A stretch of 64,000 bases of DNA from Hermetia illucens (taxonomy: Eukaryota; Arthropoda; Insecta; Diptera; Stratiomyidae). Each line of letters begins with the position of its first letter. Position 1 is the stretch's first letter. The position numbers were made by a program, and so were the translations under genes. Location of the stretch: positions 23,224,001 through 23,288,000 of the forward strand of contig NC_051854.1 in assembly GCF_905115235.1 (NCBI RefSeq). The letters run 5' to 3'. The notes below the pieces were generated by a model. The model saw only the letters and a program-made list of their open reading frames with translations. It had not been told where the DNA came from and made no database searches. This document shows positions 12,301 to 21,535 of the stretch, one piece after another.

Positions 12301-15300
12301 TGTATGGTGACGCTGAGCAAAATAGATAGAACGAAGCTTAATAGGATTCAATGAACCGCGTGTGCAGATGGTACCGGTGCTCTGCAGTCCTACCCTCAAT
12401 GTACTCCTCCTAGACCTCAACATTAAATAGGTTGCAGTGCTATCAGACTACGCGAGTCCGGATGCCAGATAGCAAATCGGACTGGCTCTAAAGTGTATTA
12501 CAGCACTTCATTTTATTACACTTGTCCGGGATTATTATTCAGATTTAACTAACTCACAGCTGAGTCCTCTGATGTCCGATTTCCAGCTATGATAAATGCG
12601 ACAGAATTATATGTATACTGTTCACTCCATTGTGGGGGTATACACTGTCTTTTTTCGCCGGTTTTTTTTCCTAACTGGTCTTCAATGGGACAGAGCTTCA
12701 GTTTCCAGGATTCGAGATTGAGTTGTTATAGGCGAGCCAAATCCTCGTTGACTTAGCGCAAGTGATGAGCGGGCGCGTTACCATGCATTTTTGTCTTCGT
12801 CAGATGGGAAGTTTCTTCTGTATTTCGATGTCGAACCCGCCCAATTATTCGGCATAGTAGTGCTTTCCCTGGTTTTAGTTATGGGGGTCATCCCGAAAAA
12901 GCGCTATAAGCTCTAGCTGACTGCGGAAACTTGAAACCGGATCAACGAGCGTGAGGAAGTGAAGATTTTTACTGAAGGGGACGTGATGCGATTGAGTGCT
13001 AGTGTCGCGGCGAATCCCGGGAAAAAAGGGGGAAGATATTGATTATTGTACTGATCAGGGCCGCAAGATGTAACATCATAAAATAACTTGCAAAATTGCG
13101 AGAAAGAGCAATGTTTTGAGAGCAACAATTGCAGGGGTATTTACTCTTCGTTGCAAAGATGATAGCTGAAATTACCCTGGAGCGAGGAGGGGCATTCCAG
13201 AGAAACTACTAGCAATTATTTGAGCGACATTTGACGCCGAAAAATTTTACGTGCTACATCGGGATAAAATTCCTGAGGAATTCAAATTCAAAAAGAAATC
13301 CGTCATTCTCACACCTCAATTACGTAAATTAAATCTGCTTTTGGTTTTGCTAAGGATGGCAGCGAGCTCGACATTTTTTGACGTATTGGATCGAGAACGA
13401 CATAAACAGAGCTATTGAAGGTTTCAATGAGGTATTGTTATCAGCGTTCCTCCTCACAGTTTACAAGCAAAGCAAAGTTAACACTTGAATAACCTGACGA
13501 GATTCAACAAAAAAATAAACAAGAAATAACAGTAGCTACTAAAAAAACTGAAGAGAGCTCTTAAACTAGACCGAGATTCAGATTTTGAAACATATTTGAG
13601 TCATTTGTCCTCTTCAGTAGCGTCTGATTATCTACTTTTGAGGGCCATTAAATGAATGAAATGCCCACAACATGAACCTCCCATAAAACTGGGCGGGAAG
13701 TGGCATCGGAAAAGGTACAGCAATTCTACATTGTTTGAAATCAGTATTTACCCCCATCTACCACAAACAGATGTCCATCTTCCTAGAGTTACTTCTGAAA
13801 GATTTCTCCAGATCATCTCCACAATAAAAAAAATGTCAACCCGAATAAAGGTCCAGGTTATCTCATTTTGGGTAAAATGTAAAAAATTTCGTTAAATACA
13901 GGATGCGGCAGATTACTTCCTTTTTTCAAAACTCTATGCATCGGAAAATATTTATTTATTTTTTATAATGTAGGTACATGTCTAAAGTTTTTATTTACAT
14001 TGTTTTGAAGATCAAATCTGTTAGGTGACGTCCCCCATTCTCCATACATTGCGTAAACCGATTTCTGGCGTTTGTCATGACTCTTGTTAGCATAGCAGGT
14101 GTTATGTTAGCAATTTCTTCTTGGATGTTGGTCTTCAAATCTTGTAGGCTTCTTGGACGGTTCACATAAACACGGGATTTCAAAAAACCCTATAGGAAAA
14201 AATCACAGGGGGACAGATCGGGAGAGCGTGCCGGCCATTCCAAATCGCCTCTAATTGAGATAAGGCGCTCTGGAAAGTGTTCCCTCAAAACAGCCATCGA
14301 TGCTGTTGAAGTGTGTGCTGTTGCACCGTCTTGTTGGAAACAAGTGTCCCCCAAATCCAAATTTTCTAGCCGTGGGAAAAAAAATTCTGTAGCATGTTTA
14401 CATACCGGTCCGAATTCACTGTCACTGTAACCTCATTTTCCTCAAAAAACCAAGGACCAATAATTCCAGCTGAGGAAATTGCACACCACACTGTGACTTT
14501 GGGTGAATGCAAAGGCTTTTGATGCAATTCTCGAGGATTTGTGTCAGCCCAGTAGCGCATGTTTTGTTTGTTAACCGACCCACACAAATGAAAATGGGCT
14601 TCATCGCTAAAAAAAACAATAGCACCCTCGGGAACGACATCAAAAAGAAGCTCACACGCGTTCATCCGAGAATTGAAGTCACGTTCTGAAAGTTCCTGTA
14701 CTATCGACATCTTATAGGGATGAAAATGAAGATCATCACGAAGAATTCTTCTCACAGAACGATCGGATAGTCCAAGGGCAGATGCGTGTTTGCGCGCAGA
14801 ACGCCGTGGCGATCGCAACATTGACGCTCTCACTGCTTCAATGTTCTCAGGTGATCTAACGGGCCGAGGGACTCCAGTTCTTCCTTTTGTCGCACTTGCA
14901 GTTTGTCTCAATGTAGTGACCCATGTAACAATTGATTTGCGGTCTGGGACGGGAGCCAACGGGGCTAAATTAAAGCGATTCCGAAATGCACGCTGTGTTG
15001 CAATAACCGAACATCCGCTTGAAAAGTAAACCTCAACGGCAAAGGCACGCTCCTCACTATTCCAACGCATGATGGCGACTGAACCGTGTCGGGACAAAAC
15101 TTTACAGTATCCCCTCTTGAACGAGACCACTAGCGCTCCGCTATGACATCAACTAACTGAGTGGCGCGCATTTTAAAAAAGGAAGTTATGCTGCCGCACC
15201 CTGTACGAAATGCAAGGAACTCGAGGAGCGACAAACTCTTCTCCCTATTCCCATTCGAGTAAAGTACAAACTCTTTACGTCTCGAGACCATTATGAACTT

Positions 15301-16392
15301 CTGCGCTGTACCTTATTTTCTCTTCAGACCTAACTACCGACAATGTGACTGACATGTCATTAGAGAGGTGACAGTTTCTAATGACGTTGTTAACATGTCT
15401 ATGCACCCTCCCTTGGCGATGAATTTCCATTTTGTATAACACGGCAATCTCCTTTCTTAACTTTTCACCTCTTCTTAGGTGGAAATACCCATATTATAAA
15501 TAATAATTTTTATTTAACTCTACTTTTAGTGCTTTCTATCCAATACCGAAAAAAACCTCGGAAGGAGACAAAATTTTTATTATAAAACTATTGGATGTGG
15601 ATCCGGGAAAATTTAACTTTGCACATTGTGTGAAATTGTACGTAATTTAGTTAATTAATATATGCATAATTATATAAAAATTGCAAAAAAAATTTCTCTA
15701 AAGGTGTACTATGTGCATCGAATTATGGCAATATCAAGAAGGAATAGCTGATGGAATTATACTAGTGTTTGATATGAAAGGTGCGCAGTTTGGACATGTC
15801 ACCCGCATCCCCCCATTTCAACTAAAAAAGTTTATATTCTACTTACAAGTAAGAGAACATAATTGATAAAAGGTTAACTATTTTATATGAGTGCAATACT
15901 TCCTTATATCTGCGCAGAATGAAAAAATCTTTTATCAGAAAGTTATTTTCAGGAAACCCCACCAGTACGTTTGAAGACTATACACTTCATAAATGCCCCT
16001 TCATTCGCTGACAAAGTTGTGGCATTGATGCGTCCTTTTACGAAAAAGGAATTATTGGAACAACTTTTGCTTCATTCAAAAATGGATACGTTTTATAAAT
16101 GCGTCCCAAAAGACTTACTTCCAGTAGAATATGGAGGAAATGGTGGAAGTATAGATGAAGCCTATCGTTCGTATCTAAATTCTTGACCTCAACTATTAAA
16201 TTAATAATAATTACATATTCTTTTCTACAATCAATAGCACAAATTTACGCTAACGCCAAAGAAAATAGAGAATTCTTTCTTGAAGAGGAGCGCACTGGAA
16301 GGACCAATGAAAAGCTACGCGAAGGAAAACCAAAGGATGCCTCTGATCTGTTTGGAGCCGAAGGAAATTTCAAGAAATTGGAACTCGACTAG
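9115..16392 (+). CDS. CRAL-TRIO (Sec14-like, alpha-TTP-like) lipid carrier, five exons, 297 aa
   Basis: Predicted soluble carrier of a hydrophobic ligand. Exons are 9115-9386, 15530-15637, 15704-15848, 15953-16166 and 16238-16392, with phases that join (2, 2, 0, 1). Exon 1 is the CRAL-TRIO_N helical region (KHLPDI, LEVAKQT, RTVCPDFF). Exons 2-4 are the Sec14 ligand-binding fold: GDKIFIIKLLDVDPGKF, IILVFDMKGAQFGHVTR, TIHFINAPSFADKVVALMRPF and LPVEYGGNGGSIDEAY. Exon 5 is the family tail (ENREFFLEEE, PKDASDLFG, FKKLELD). Total length is usual for the family. The gene is intact except that the exon 4 donor looks non-consensus (GTTCGT), so that junction is tentative. Intron 1 is 6.1 kb and full of transposons. 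Introns 2-4 are 66-104 nt. A divergent paralogue starts at 2374. Ligand and tissue cannot be read from sequence. Confidence 0.85.
9387..9884. other. Intron 1 start, no feature recognised
   Basis: Non-coding AT-rich DNA with short ATATCAATAT-type direct repeats just after the donor (about 9396-9425). Confidence 0.5.
9885..9960 (+). mobile_element. RTE family 5' end fragment
   Basis: About 75 bases match the start of the RTE copies at 21.54 and 34.87 kb: GTCC.AAGCCCAG, then GGAGGGTTTAAAGCAACGTAC, then ATCCTCAGTAAA. The copy stops abruptly. Confidence 0.55.
10230..10620 (+). mobile_element. LINE RT N-terminal fragment
   Basis: The translation includes FIEEGRTPSDWQENTTVP (about 10450-10500), a block found just before RT motif 1 in RTE/R4-type elements (usually SDWQ.STTVPIWKKKG). 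Frames are broken. Confidence 0.5.
10900..11720 (+). mobile_element. R4/Dong-like LINE fragment, second copy
   Basis: A GLDRLQNFWYKKST block at about 11180-11220 parallels 5220-5270 (AGLNRVKNVWYKKFT). It is followed by CGNY, a CLP.L block, and ILSEKQKAA-like sequence (about 11370-11400). A run of SEGNSTSKP (about 11628-11655) aligns with the SEGTNTSEQ of the first copy. It is more degraded than the 5.1-5.9 kb copy. Confidence 0.5.
11760..12480 (+). mobile_element. LOA-clade LINE fragment (RT linker and thumb region)
   Basis: Pieces read SSGAKLSNR and KSAGL near 11990-12060, then NYLGVIRDPKLKWKLNTKLR (about 12120-12175), CIAFYACKRTF and NRTKLNRIQ. The join from a pre-RT linker directly to the thumb block means that most of the RT core is deleted. 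Confidence 0.6.
12481..13370. other. Intron sequence, no feature recognised
   Basis: No domain is visible on either strand. The minus-strand open frame at 12913-13128 has no resemblance to a known protein. Confidence 0.45.
13380..13897 (+). mobile_element. Jockey-clade LINE fragment interrupted by mariner
   Basis: The translation follows the linker between endonuclease and RT of jockey elements: FNKKINKK, KRALKLDRDSDFETYLSHLSS (about 13550-13610), VFTPIYHK-like sequence (about 13745), and NPNKGPGYLILGKM (about 13840-13880), which matches the NPKKSPGYDLI block. The sequence stops at the TA where the mariner at 13899 begins. No continuation was recognised beyond 15205. Confidence 0.55.
13899..13932 (+). 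repeat. Left terminal inverted repeat of DD41D mariner
   Basis: Starts CAGGATGCGGCAG, preceded by the TA target site at 13897-13898. It mirrors 15170-15203 with only a few mismatches and one short offset. Confidence 0.85.
14366..15130 (-). CDS. DD41D mariner transposase, N-terminal and first catalytic part
   Basis: A 254-codon open frame, the longest transposon frame in the window. The first residues up to about 100 form paired helix-turn-helix DNA-binding domains (RNRFNLAPL, then SARKHASALGLSDRSVRRIL). The DDE core begins with FFSDEAHFHLCG (about residue 177). The conserved tract after it (SPKVTVWCAIS, GIIGPWFFEE) is typical of the Tc1-mariner fold. The frame leaves the homology at SHG, where a T-run frameshift moves the rest (14366-13995) into another frame, ending with an intact C terminus that reads DLIFKTM. 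Confidence 0.8.
   Translation of the reverse strand: MVSFKRGYCKVLSRHGSVAIMRWNSEERAFAVEVYFSSGCSVIATQRAFRNRFNLAPLAPVPDRKSIVTWVTTLRQTASATKGRTGVPRPVRSPENIEAVRASMLRSPRRSARKHASALGLSDRSVRRILRDDLHFHPYKMSIVQELSERDFNSRMNACELLFDVVPEGAIVFFSDEAHFHLCGSVNKQNMRYWADTNPRELHQKPLHSPKVTVWCAISSAGIIGPWFFEENEVTVTVNSDRYVNMLQNFFSHG
15170..15203 (-). repeat. Right terminal inverted repeat of DD41D mariner
   Basis: Ends GCTGCCGCACCCTG and is followed by TA at 15204-15205. It is the partner of the left repeat at 13899. Confidence 0.85.
15204..15529. other. Last part of CRAL-TRIO intron 1
   Basis: No repeat was recognised. A pyrimidine-rich tract and ACTTTTAG acceptor close the intron at 15529. Confidence 0.6.
15530..15637 (+). 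CDS. CRAL-TRIO gene, exon 2
   Basis: Acceptor TTTTAG and donor GTACGT. Encodes AFYPIPKKTSEGDKIF through FNFAHCVKL, the start of the Sec14 fold. Confidence 0.85.
15704..15848 (+). CDS. CRAL-TRIO gene, exon 3
   Basis: Acceptor TCTAAAG and donor GTAAGA. Encodes the ELWQYQEGIADGII and VFDMKGAQFGHV blocks of the lipid-binding core. Confidence 0.85.
15953..16166 (+). CDS. CRAL-TRIO gene, exon 4
   Basis: Acceptor TTTTCAG. Encodes the ETPPVRLKTIHFINAP block through the VEYGGNGGSIDEAY helix. The frame stays open to a TGA at 16184-16186. A phase-1 GT at 16167 is needed to join exon 5, but it is a weak donor. The GT at 16171 would give the wrong phase for the only acceptor seen. Confidence 0.75.
16238..16392 (+). 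CDS. CRAL-TRIO gene, exon 5 (C terminus)
   Basis: Acceptor CAATAG at 16237. Encodes QIYANAKENREFFLEEE, then GKPKDASDLFG and FKKLELD, then a TAG stop. This is the usual family tail. Confidence 0.8.
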
Positions 16393-16501
16393 CTTAGATA
16401 TTGTTTGTGAAATTGATCTATTTTAAATACACATCACTTACAAATAATAAGATTTAGTGCCTTTTCTTGGGGTCAGAAATTGACAATCGCTTAATTTTAG
16501 A

Positions 16502-16507
16502 AATAAA
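16502..16507 (+). terminator. Poly(A) signal of the CRAL-TRIO gene
   Basis: AATAAA 110 bases after the stop codon. Confidence 0.6.
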
Positions 16508-16629
16508 GCAAATAATTTCAAGTAGAAAATTATTTCTACAGATCCTATTAGCAGCACATATTTGGAGTCGACAATGATTCTGTTCAAAATGTGAAATACT
16601 CATCAACAAACAGAAGCTAGAATGAACAT

Positions 16630-17290
16630 ACTAGGATGCCGGAACCTGAAGGTAAGAAGTCAGTGCCGTACTTTCACCTGTATCACGTGAATAAAGCGGA
16701 ATTACGTAAAGGATAGTTAAGACTGGCACAATCTCGGCTCGTTGAAGGATGGTTACAACGACTACAGAAATTTTGGGCAGCATACCAAACGCAGCATGCT
16801 TTGGTACTCGCCGAGATGACAATGAAACCAGATCGACATAGATCGTACCTTGACGGTTTTGAACAACACGAGGACAAATATTTGGAGTTATTTACAGAGT
16901 TTAAAGATGGTATCAACCGGTACCAAAATAACAACAGCGTTAGCGAATCTGTTCCACCGGAATATAGCAGGATCCAGCTAGAGCGGTTGATGATTCCTAA
17001 ATTTGACAGGCATTACAGCCAATGGCGAACATTTTACGATTTGCTCCCAACAATTTTGGACAAGAACCAGGAGTTGCGGTTAAATAATGCAGCATTGAAA
17101 GAAGTATCTAACTGAAGAGGCAGCACACCCCATCCAACATATCAAAAATTGGAGTCTCTTTAAAATTGCGTCAACCACAAAAGGAAAATACCATGGAATT
17201 GTCTACGCATGTTTTACAAGTTGCCAGTAGCTAAGGAAGAACAAAGTTCCAGAATTAAGAAATCTGTCGATACTCTGGAAGGTTGACATT
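16630..17290 (+). mobile_element. BEL/Pao LTR retrotransposon fossil, gag part
   Basis: The translation at 16801-17115 has the Pao-type gag signature: a helical segment (EQHEDKYLELFTEF), then PKFDRHYSQWRTFYDLL, equivalent to the LPKF.G.Y.EW..F.D.F block. It is broken. The likely remainder of the same element lies at 19.2-20.9 kb, with LINE pieces between. LTRs were not recognised, and the copy looks old. Confidence 0.65.
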
Positions 17291-17299
17291 AAAACAAAG

Positions 17300-17730
17300 T
17301 GATGGAACATATTGGTAGTATTTCCGATTACTCAGAAGTTGGACTAAGAGGAGGCAACTCTGGGAAACAGAACAGTTTGAACGGCACGATAAAAACAGTC
17401 CTCCTCTGGGTTCTCAGTCATAGGAATATCAAGGCGAATCAACAGGCAGCTGGCAGGCAGGGCTCTGCTCTTGGCATTCCCTTGGTAGGCACAGTCTGCG
17501 TTCCATTGAGAATAGTCAATAGTGGAATCTACTCGCAGCACTTAACACCCTTGCAAATGCGTATACGGTATGCACGGGGAAGTAGCCTATAGGGAACAAT
17601 GCCCCCAGACTCGGCATACTTTACAATTCACATTGCCGAAGCTGCGGGGCAAAAGCAGAAACCATCAGGCACTTCCTTTGTGGTTGCTCAGCTCTAGCAA
17701 GAGTCAGGCTGTGAGCGTTAGCTAAACCAT
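17300..17730 (+). mobile_element. LOA-clade LINE 3' fragment (RNase H end and Cys-rich tail)
   Basis: The translation reads LSHRNIKANQQAAGRQGSAL (the end of an RNase H domain, usually PGHR.IEGNE.AD.LA) at about 17410-17470. CRSCGAKAETIRHFLCGCSALARV follows at about 17637-17707, with the spaced Cys/His of the LOA/R1 C-terminal zinc knuckle. Confidence 0.7.
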
Positions 17731-18054
17731 TATTTGGGGATCTCGGAAAGATCTCTGGTTGTGGTGTTATCCTTCGTGAACGCAACGGCGGACTCTGAAG
17801 TCAAGCTCCCACACACTTGCCTAACCTCAACAAGCCGTCGCAAATTCAAACGTCTGGATAAGTGTTTGGCTCGATTTGTGTAGGTTTGGAAGAAATTGCA
17901 GCCGATCCGATGGAGTATTGCTTTTTTTGGAACAATTGAAAAAGCACGTTTGACCATAAGGTAAAAATCAAGTAGCCGATGCATGGAGTCGACTTAGCAA
18001 AGTCTGTCCGTCATGCTTAACGTACTTGCAAGCATGCCAATATGAGTTCATCAA
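17731..18054. other. No gene recognised
   Basis: Spacer between two oppositely oriented LINE fragments. The minus-strand open frame at 17730-17984 has no recognisable domain. Confidence 0.4.
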
Positions 18055-19190
18055 TGTATTTATTTATTTATTTATTTATTTAATGAAGACAATACACAGA
18101 AAAGAAATTCCTTATTACATATTGTCCTCAGAGGGGGGAGCAATTAAATGGCTTACCTTACGCTTAAGACTATAGAAGGAGGGAGAGCCAAAAGACCCAA
18201 GATATAAGGCGTTGTAGGACCGGCATAGCCTCGGGATCGGGGAGTGGAAGTAAATCTCAAGCTCTGCGAAGAGTGCTTCAAAAATGTTCGCACTACGTGT
18301 ATTACGAGAGGCTCCGCGGAAAGTAATATCCGAGTTGACAGAGCAGTCCATCAGGCAATTGCAGAGTTTGAAAAGACTACACATATCAAGGAAGATACGG
18401 CATTGCTGCAGGGAGGGGAGATTGAGGGTGCGGAGTCGTGACGAATAATTAACCCGTGGAAGGTTTTTCTTTATAGAAGAGGGTCCGGGTGAATTTGCGT
18501 TGTACAACTTCAAGAGCGTGACAGTCACGGATGGGGAAGGGGGACCAGACTATACAGTAATTTTTCTGACAAGGGAATTGAAGAGTTTTAAAGAGGAGTG
18601 AATTGAGGTAAAGTTGGAGGAGGAATGTTAAAAGCAGACATTTTGGAAGCTCTATTGATGATGTCAACGCAGTGGAAATTGAAATGAAGTTTGTCGTCGA
18701 ATATTATACCTAGGTCTTGGAAGGAGATAAGTAGTGAAAGGGATTGTCCACTAAGAGAATAGGAAAAGGATGTTGGGCAGGGTTTAAGTGAATAGCACAT
18801 CCAGTGGCTTGTTCTTAACATTCAGTATTAGCTTGTTGACCGAACACCAACGATTCAAATCATAAAGGTTGGACTGCAAGAGAGCACAGTCCAGCGAAGA
18901 CGAAACACAGGCAAGTAATTCAAGGTCATCTGCATAAAGCAAACACGGGCAGGTGAGGATGGAGGCCTGTTCATTGATAAAAAACAGGAAGAGTAGGGGG
19001 TCAAGTATAGAGCCTTAAGGAACGCCAGAGGAAGGAGAGAAGAAACGAGATGGGTACCCATGAAAAGAAACTTTGCAGGAACGGTATGAGAGATAAGAGG
19101 AAAGCCAAGGGATGACTGAGGGAATGAAGTTGAGTAATGAGAGTTTAGAGAGGAGAAGATTATGGTTAACCGTATTAAAGGCTACCTCCT
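18055..19190 (-). mobile_element. CR1/jockey-type LINE, 3' half with (TAAA)n tail
   Basis: The minus strand starts near 19060 with an RT block equivalent to QGSILGPLLF (seen as LDPLLFLFFINEQ) and CLLYADDLELL at about 18935. QDLGIIFDDKLHFN follows (about 18720-18680), then a thumb and C-terminal part YSSRLRTLNLPSLQQCR (about 18450-18400). It ends at 18055-18081 in a (TAAA)n repeat, the expected tail of this LINE group. It is 5'-truncated and frame-broken. Confidence 0.7.
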
Positions 19191-19199
19191 GTTGTGAAT

Positions 19200-20900
19200 G
19201 AAAGCATTCAACAACGAAGTTCTTCTTGGCCCCTCAACCAATCCGAAATCCCGTTAAGGAATTCACGTCCTTTATTGGGAACGACAAGAGGATAGAGCAG
19301 TCAGTACAACTATTCTGGGAAATCAACAGTCAGATCTTTGACCCCAGAAGAAAGAGCCATAGTTGCCATTCGACCAAAACAACCACACGTCAAAATCCCG
19401 AAGATACACAGTAAAGCTCCCATTAAAGAAGGATGTGGAGTCCACACAAACACTATTGTTGTTCTCAACCAAATACACACGTAAAGCTCTCTTAATTAGA
19501 GAAGAAGCTAGCTAGTGATGAGGCTTTAAGGCGGCAATATAACACTTCATGGAAGAGTATACTTGGTAGAAATCTCAGCACAGGAGGATACATCGACTTC
19601 TTATCACGGCCGATATCTAGAAGAAGGATAGGCAAATAAAATTAGATCCTCGAGATTAGAATTTTCAACGTATAATCTGGCAGAATCACCCATTGGAACC
19701 GATTAGACGCTACTTGACATTATAAACACTAGGCAACTAGCTGAGAATAAAAGAGCGTGATGCATTCAGGCACCTCAAACCATTATTGACGATTTTTACG
19801 TAGCTGACGATCTGATGGGAGGCAACAATATTGAAAGGCTGGCATCAAAATTTGATTACAGCACACCGAAGAAAAGGCTTTAAGTTAGGGGAATGACCTG
19901 CCAACCACAGCGACCTGTAAACACTCATTTCTAGCAGCGATTGAGGAGTTGAAAAACTACTTAGTATCCAGGAGGATGATCACTTTAAAAGATTAGGATC
20001 GTGGTGGCATACAGCCAGGGATTCGCCTTTACTGCAAGGTGCAGCTGAGATTTCCGAATTAGAAAGCTTTGATAAAGAGATAATTTCTCTCGAAAGTTGC
20101 TAAAGTCTTTGATCCAGTAGGTTGGCTGTAACCATAATGTTTAGCAAAATTGTCATTCAGCAGTAGCGGCTCAAAGGAATTGGATCAGACGATCCAGTAC
20201 CAAAGGAATTAGAAGTAACCTTTTGCACGCATTCAAAAAAAGAGAAAACGGCGACTAATGGTTTTGTCCAGGGCAGAGCAACTCATTATGCATCACCTCT
20301 GCCCTGGGAGCAGTTTCACCGAAAGTGACAACAGGTAGAAATCACTTCTTTTTATACAATCGCAGAGTTGCTCTACTGCTTACTATCCCTCATCTCCCAA
20401 ACAAAAAATTCAACTTAGACCTATTTGGGCTTAAAGTACTGGCGGTTTTAAGTTGGGTATAATTCGCACCCACGGCGTGTTTGCAATTGTATAAAAAAGG
20501 AGCAGTTTCCATCTGTTGACACTTTCGGTCGTGCTGTTCCCAGGGAAAAGGGTGAAGCAGCTTCTGACGAGTTGCCTCTGCGCTGGAAGAAACAGTTAGT
20601 TGTCCATTGCAATGGATTGTCTTCGTAGCAAAGATAAAATCTCTCTTTCAAATGAGACAAGTGGAATCCCACAAACATGGCATTCCCTGGGTCGCCTACT
20701 CAGACATTGATTGACAAGAAGTTGTAGTGGAACGGCCCAGAGTGGGTTCTCGGGCAGTACTTAAGGTGGCTTTCAATATATCCGACGGCTGCTAATGCGA
20801 AGCAAGTCTTTTCGACACCGCACGTTACAGCCATTTGGAAAAAGCTCTTATCAGTTCTTATCATCTCCAATTTCTGAAGTTGAAATTTTCCATAGAATTC
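19200..20900 (+). mobile_element. BEL/Pao LTR retrotransposon fossil, pol part
   Basis: Conceptual reading in several frames follows BEL/Pao pol: an LQ.FWEINSQI stretch (about 19305-19340) and a later RT/RNase H-side stretch around 20090-20300. It is heavily broken and old. Together with 16.63-17.29 kb it probably represents one element split by LINE insertions. Confidence 0.55.
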
Positions 20901-21535
20901 CTTTAAAAAATGATACCTAACTGACAGTCATTTATGCGGTCAGATGTTTTTCTGGAACTTATATTTCCTATTTTCCTATTCTACATGCTTATACTATTTT
21001 TCATTACGTGGAAATATATTGGCCAACATAATGTTAGGAAAAGAATTGGCTGAATAATTGAAAAATACAATTAACAATATTCTTGTTTCAGAATATGAGT
21101 GGTAAAAATGGCATAAAGCCAAATAACAAATATTGGAAAAAATAGTGACCTAAAAATTATTATCCAACGTTGAAACGCTCGCAACGAAATGACTGTATCG
21201 AAACAACATGGACTCTTCTAATGCTGGGGTTAACAGCGTGCAATCATTTAGTAGGATGTAGTTCGTCAGTATGGAGAATGAGAACAAGGTAGATATGCCA
21301 CAAATATTCCTCCTACTTCTGAGGAATTAAAGGGATCAGAAACTATCCGCCTTCAAGTAACTCAACGTAAGCGTTTCCTGGACAGACTGGCACCATTCTT
21401 GGACTCGAAACACTTGTTTAGAGCGAGGAAACGGGCAGGTACTATCATCATCTTGCTCTACACGGTAGACATCAGCTAGTTCATGACATGATTCACATAA
21501 AATTCTGGGTCGGGAATGGAACAACTCCACAATGC
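20900..21535. other. No gene recognised
   Basis: AT-rich sequence with no recognisable domain on either strand. Confidence 0.45.

Larger units (their letters stand above)
13899..15203 (-). mobile_element. DD41D mariner (rosa-like), almost complete, 1305 bp
   Basis: Terminal inverted repeats of about 30 bp read CAGGATGCGGCAG...ACTTCC at the left and the mirrored CAGGGTGCGGCAG at the right, each flanked by a TA target duplication. The minus-strand transposase has an N-terminal helix-turn-helix region and the catalytic box FSDEAHFHL. A second box, QQDGATAH, and SPDLSPCDFF lie with 41 residues between the second and third Asp, the DD41D signature. A base loss in a T run after NMLQNFF and one TAG in place of the expected Trp after FFL make this copy inactive. 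Otherwise it is long and well kept, so the insertion is fairly young. Confidence 0.85.
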
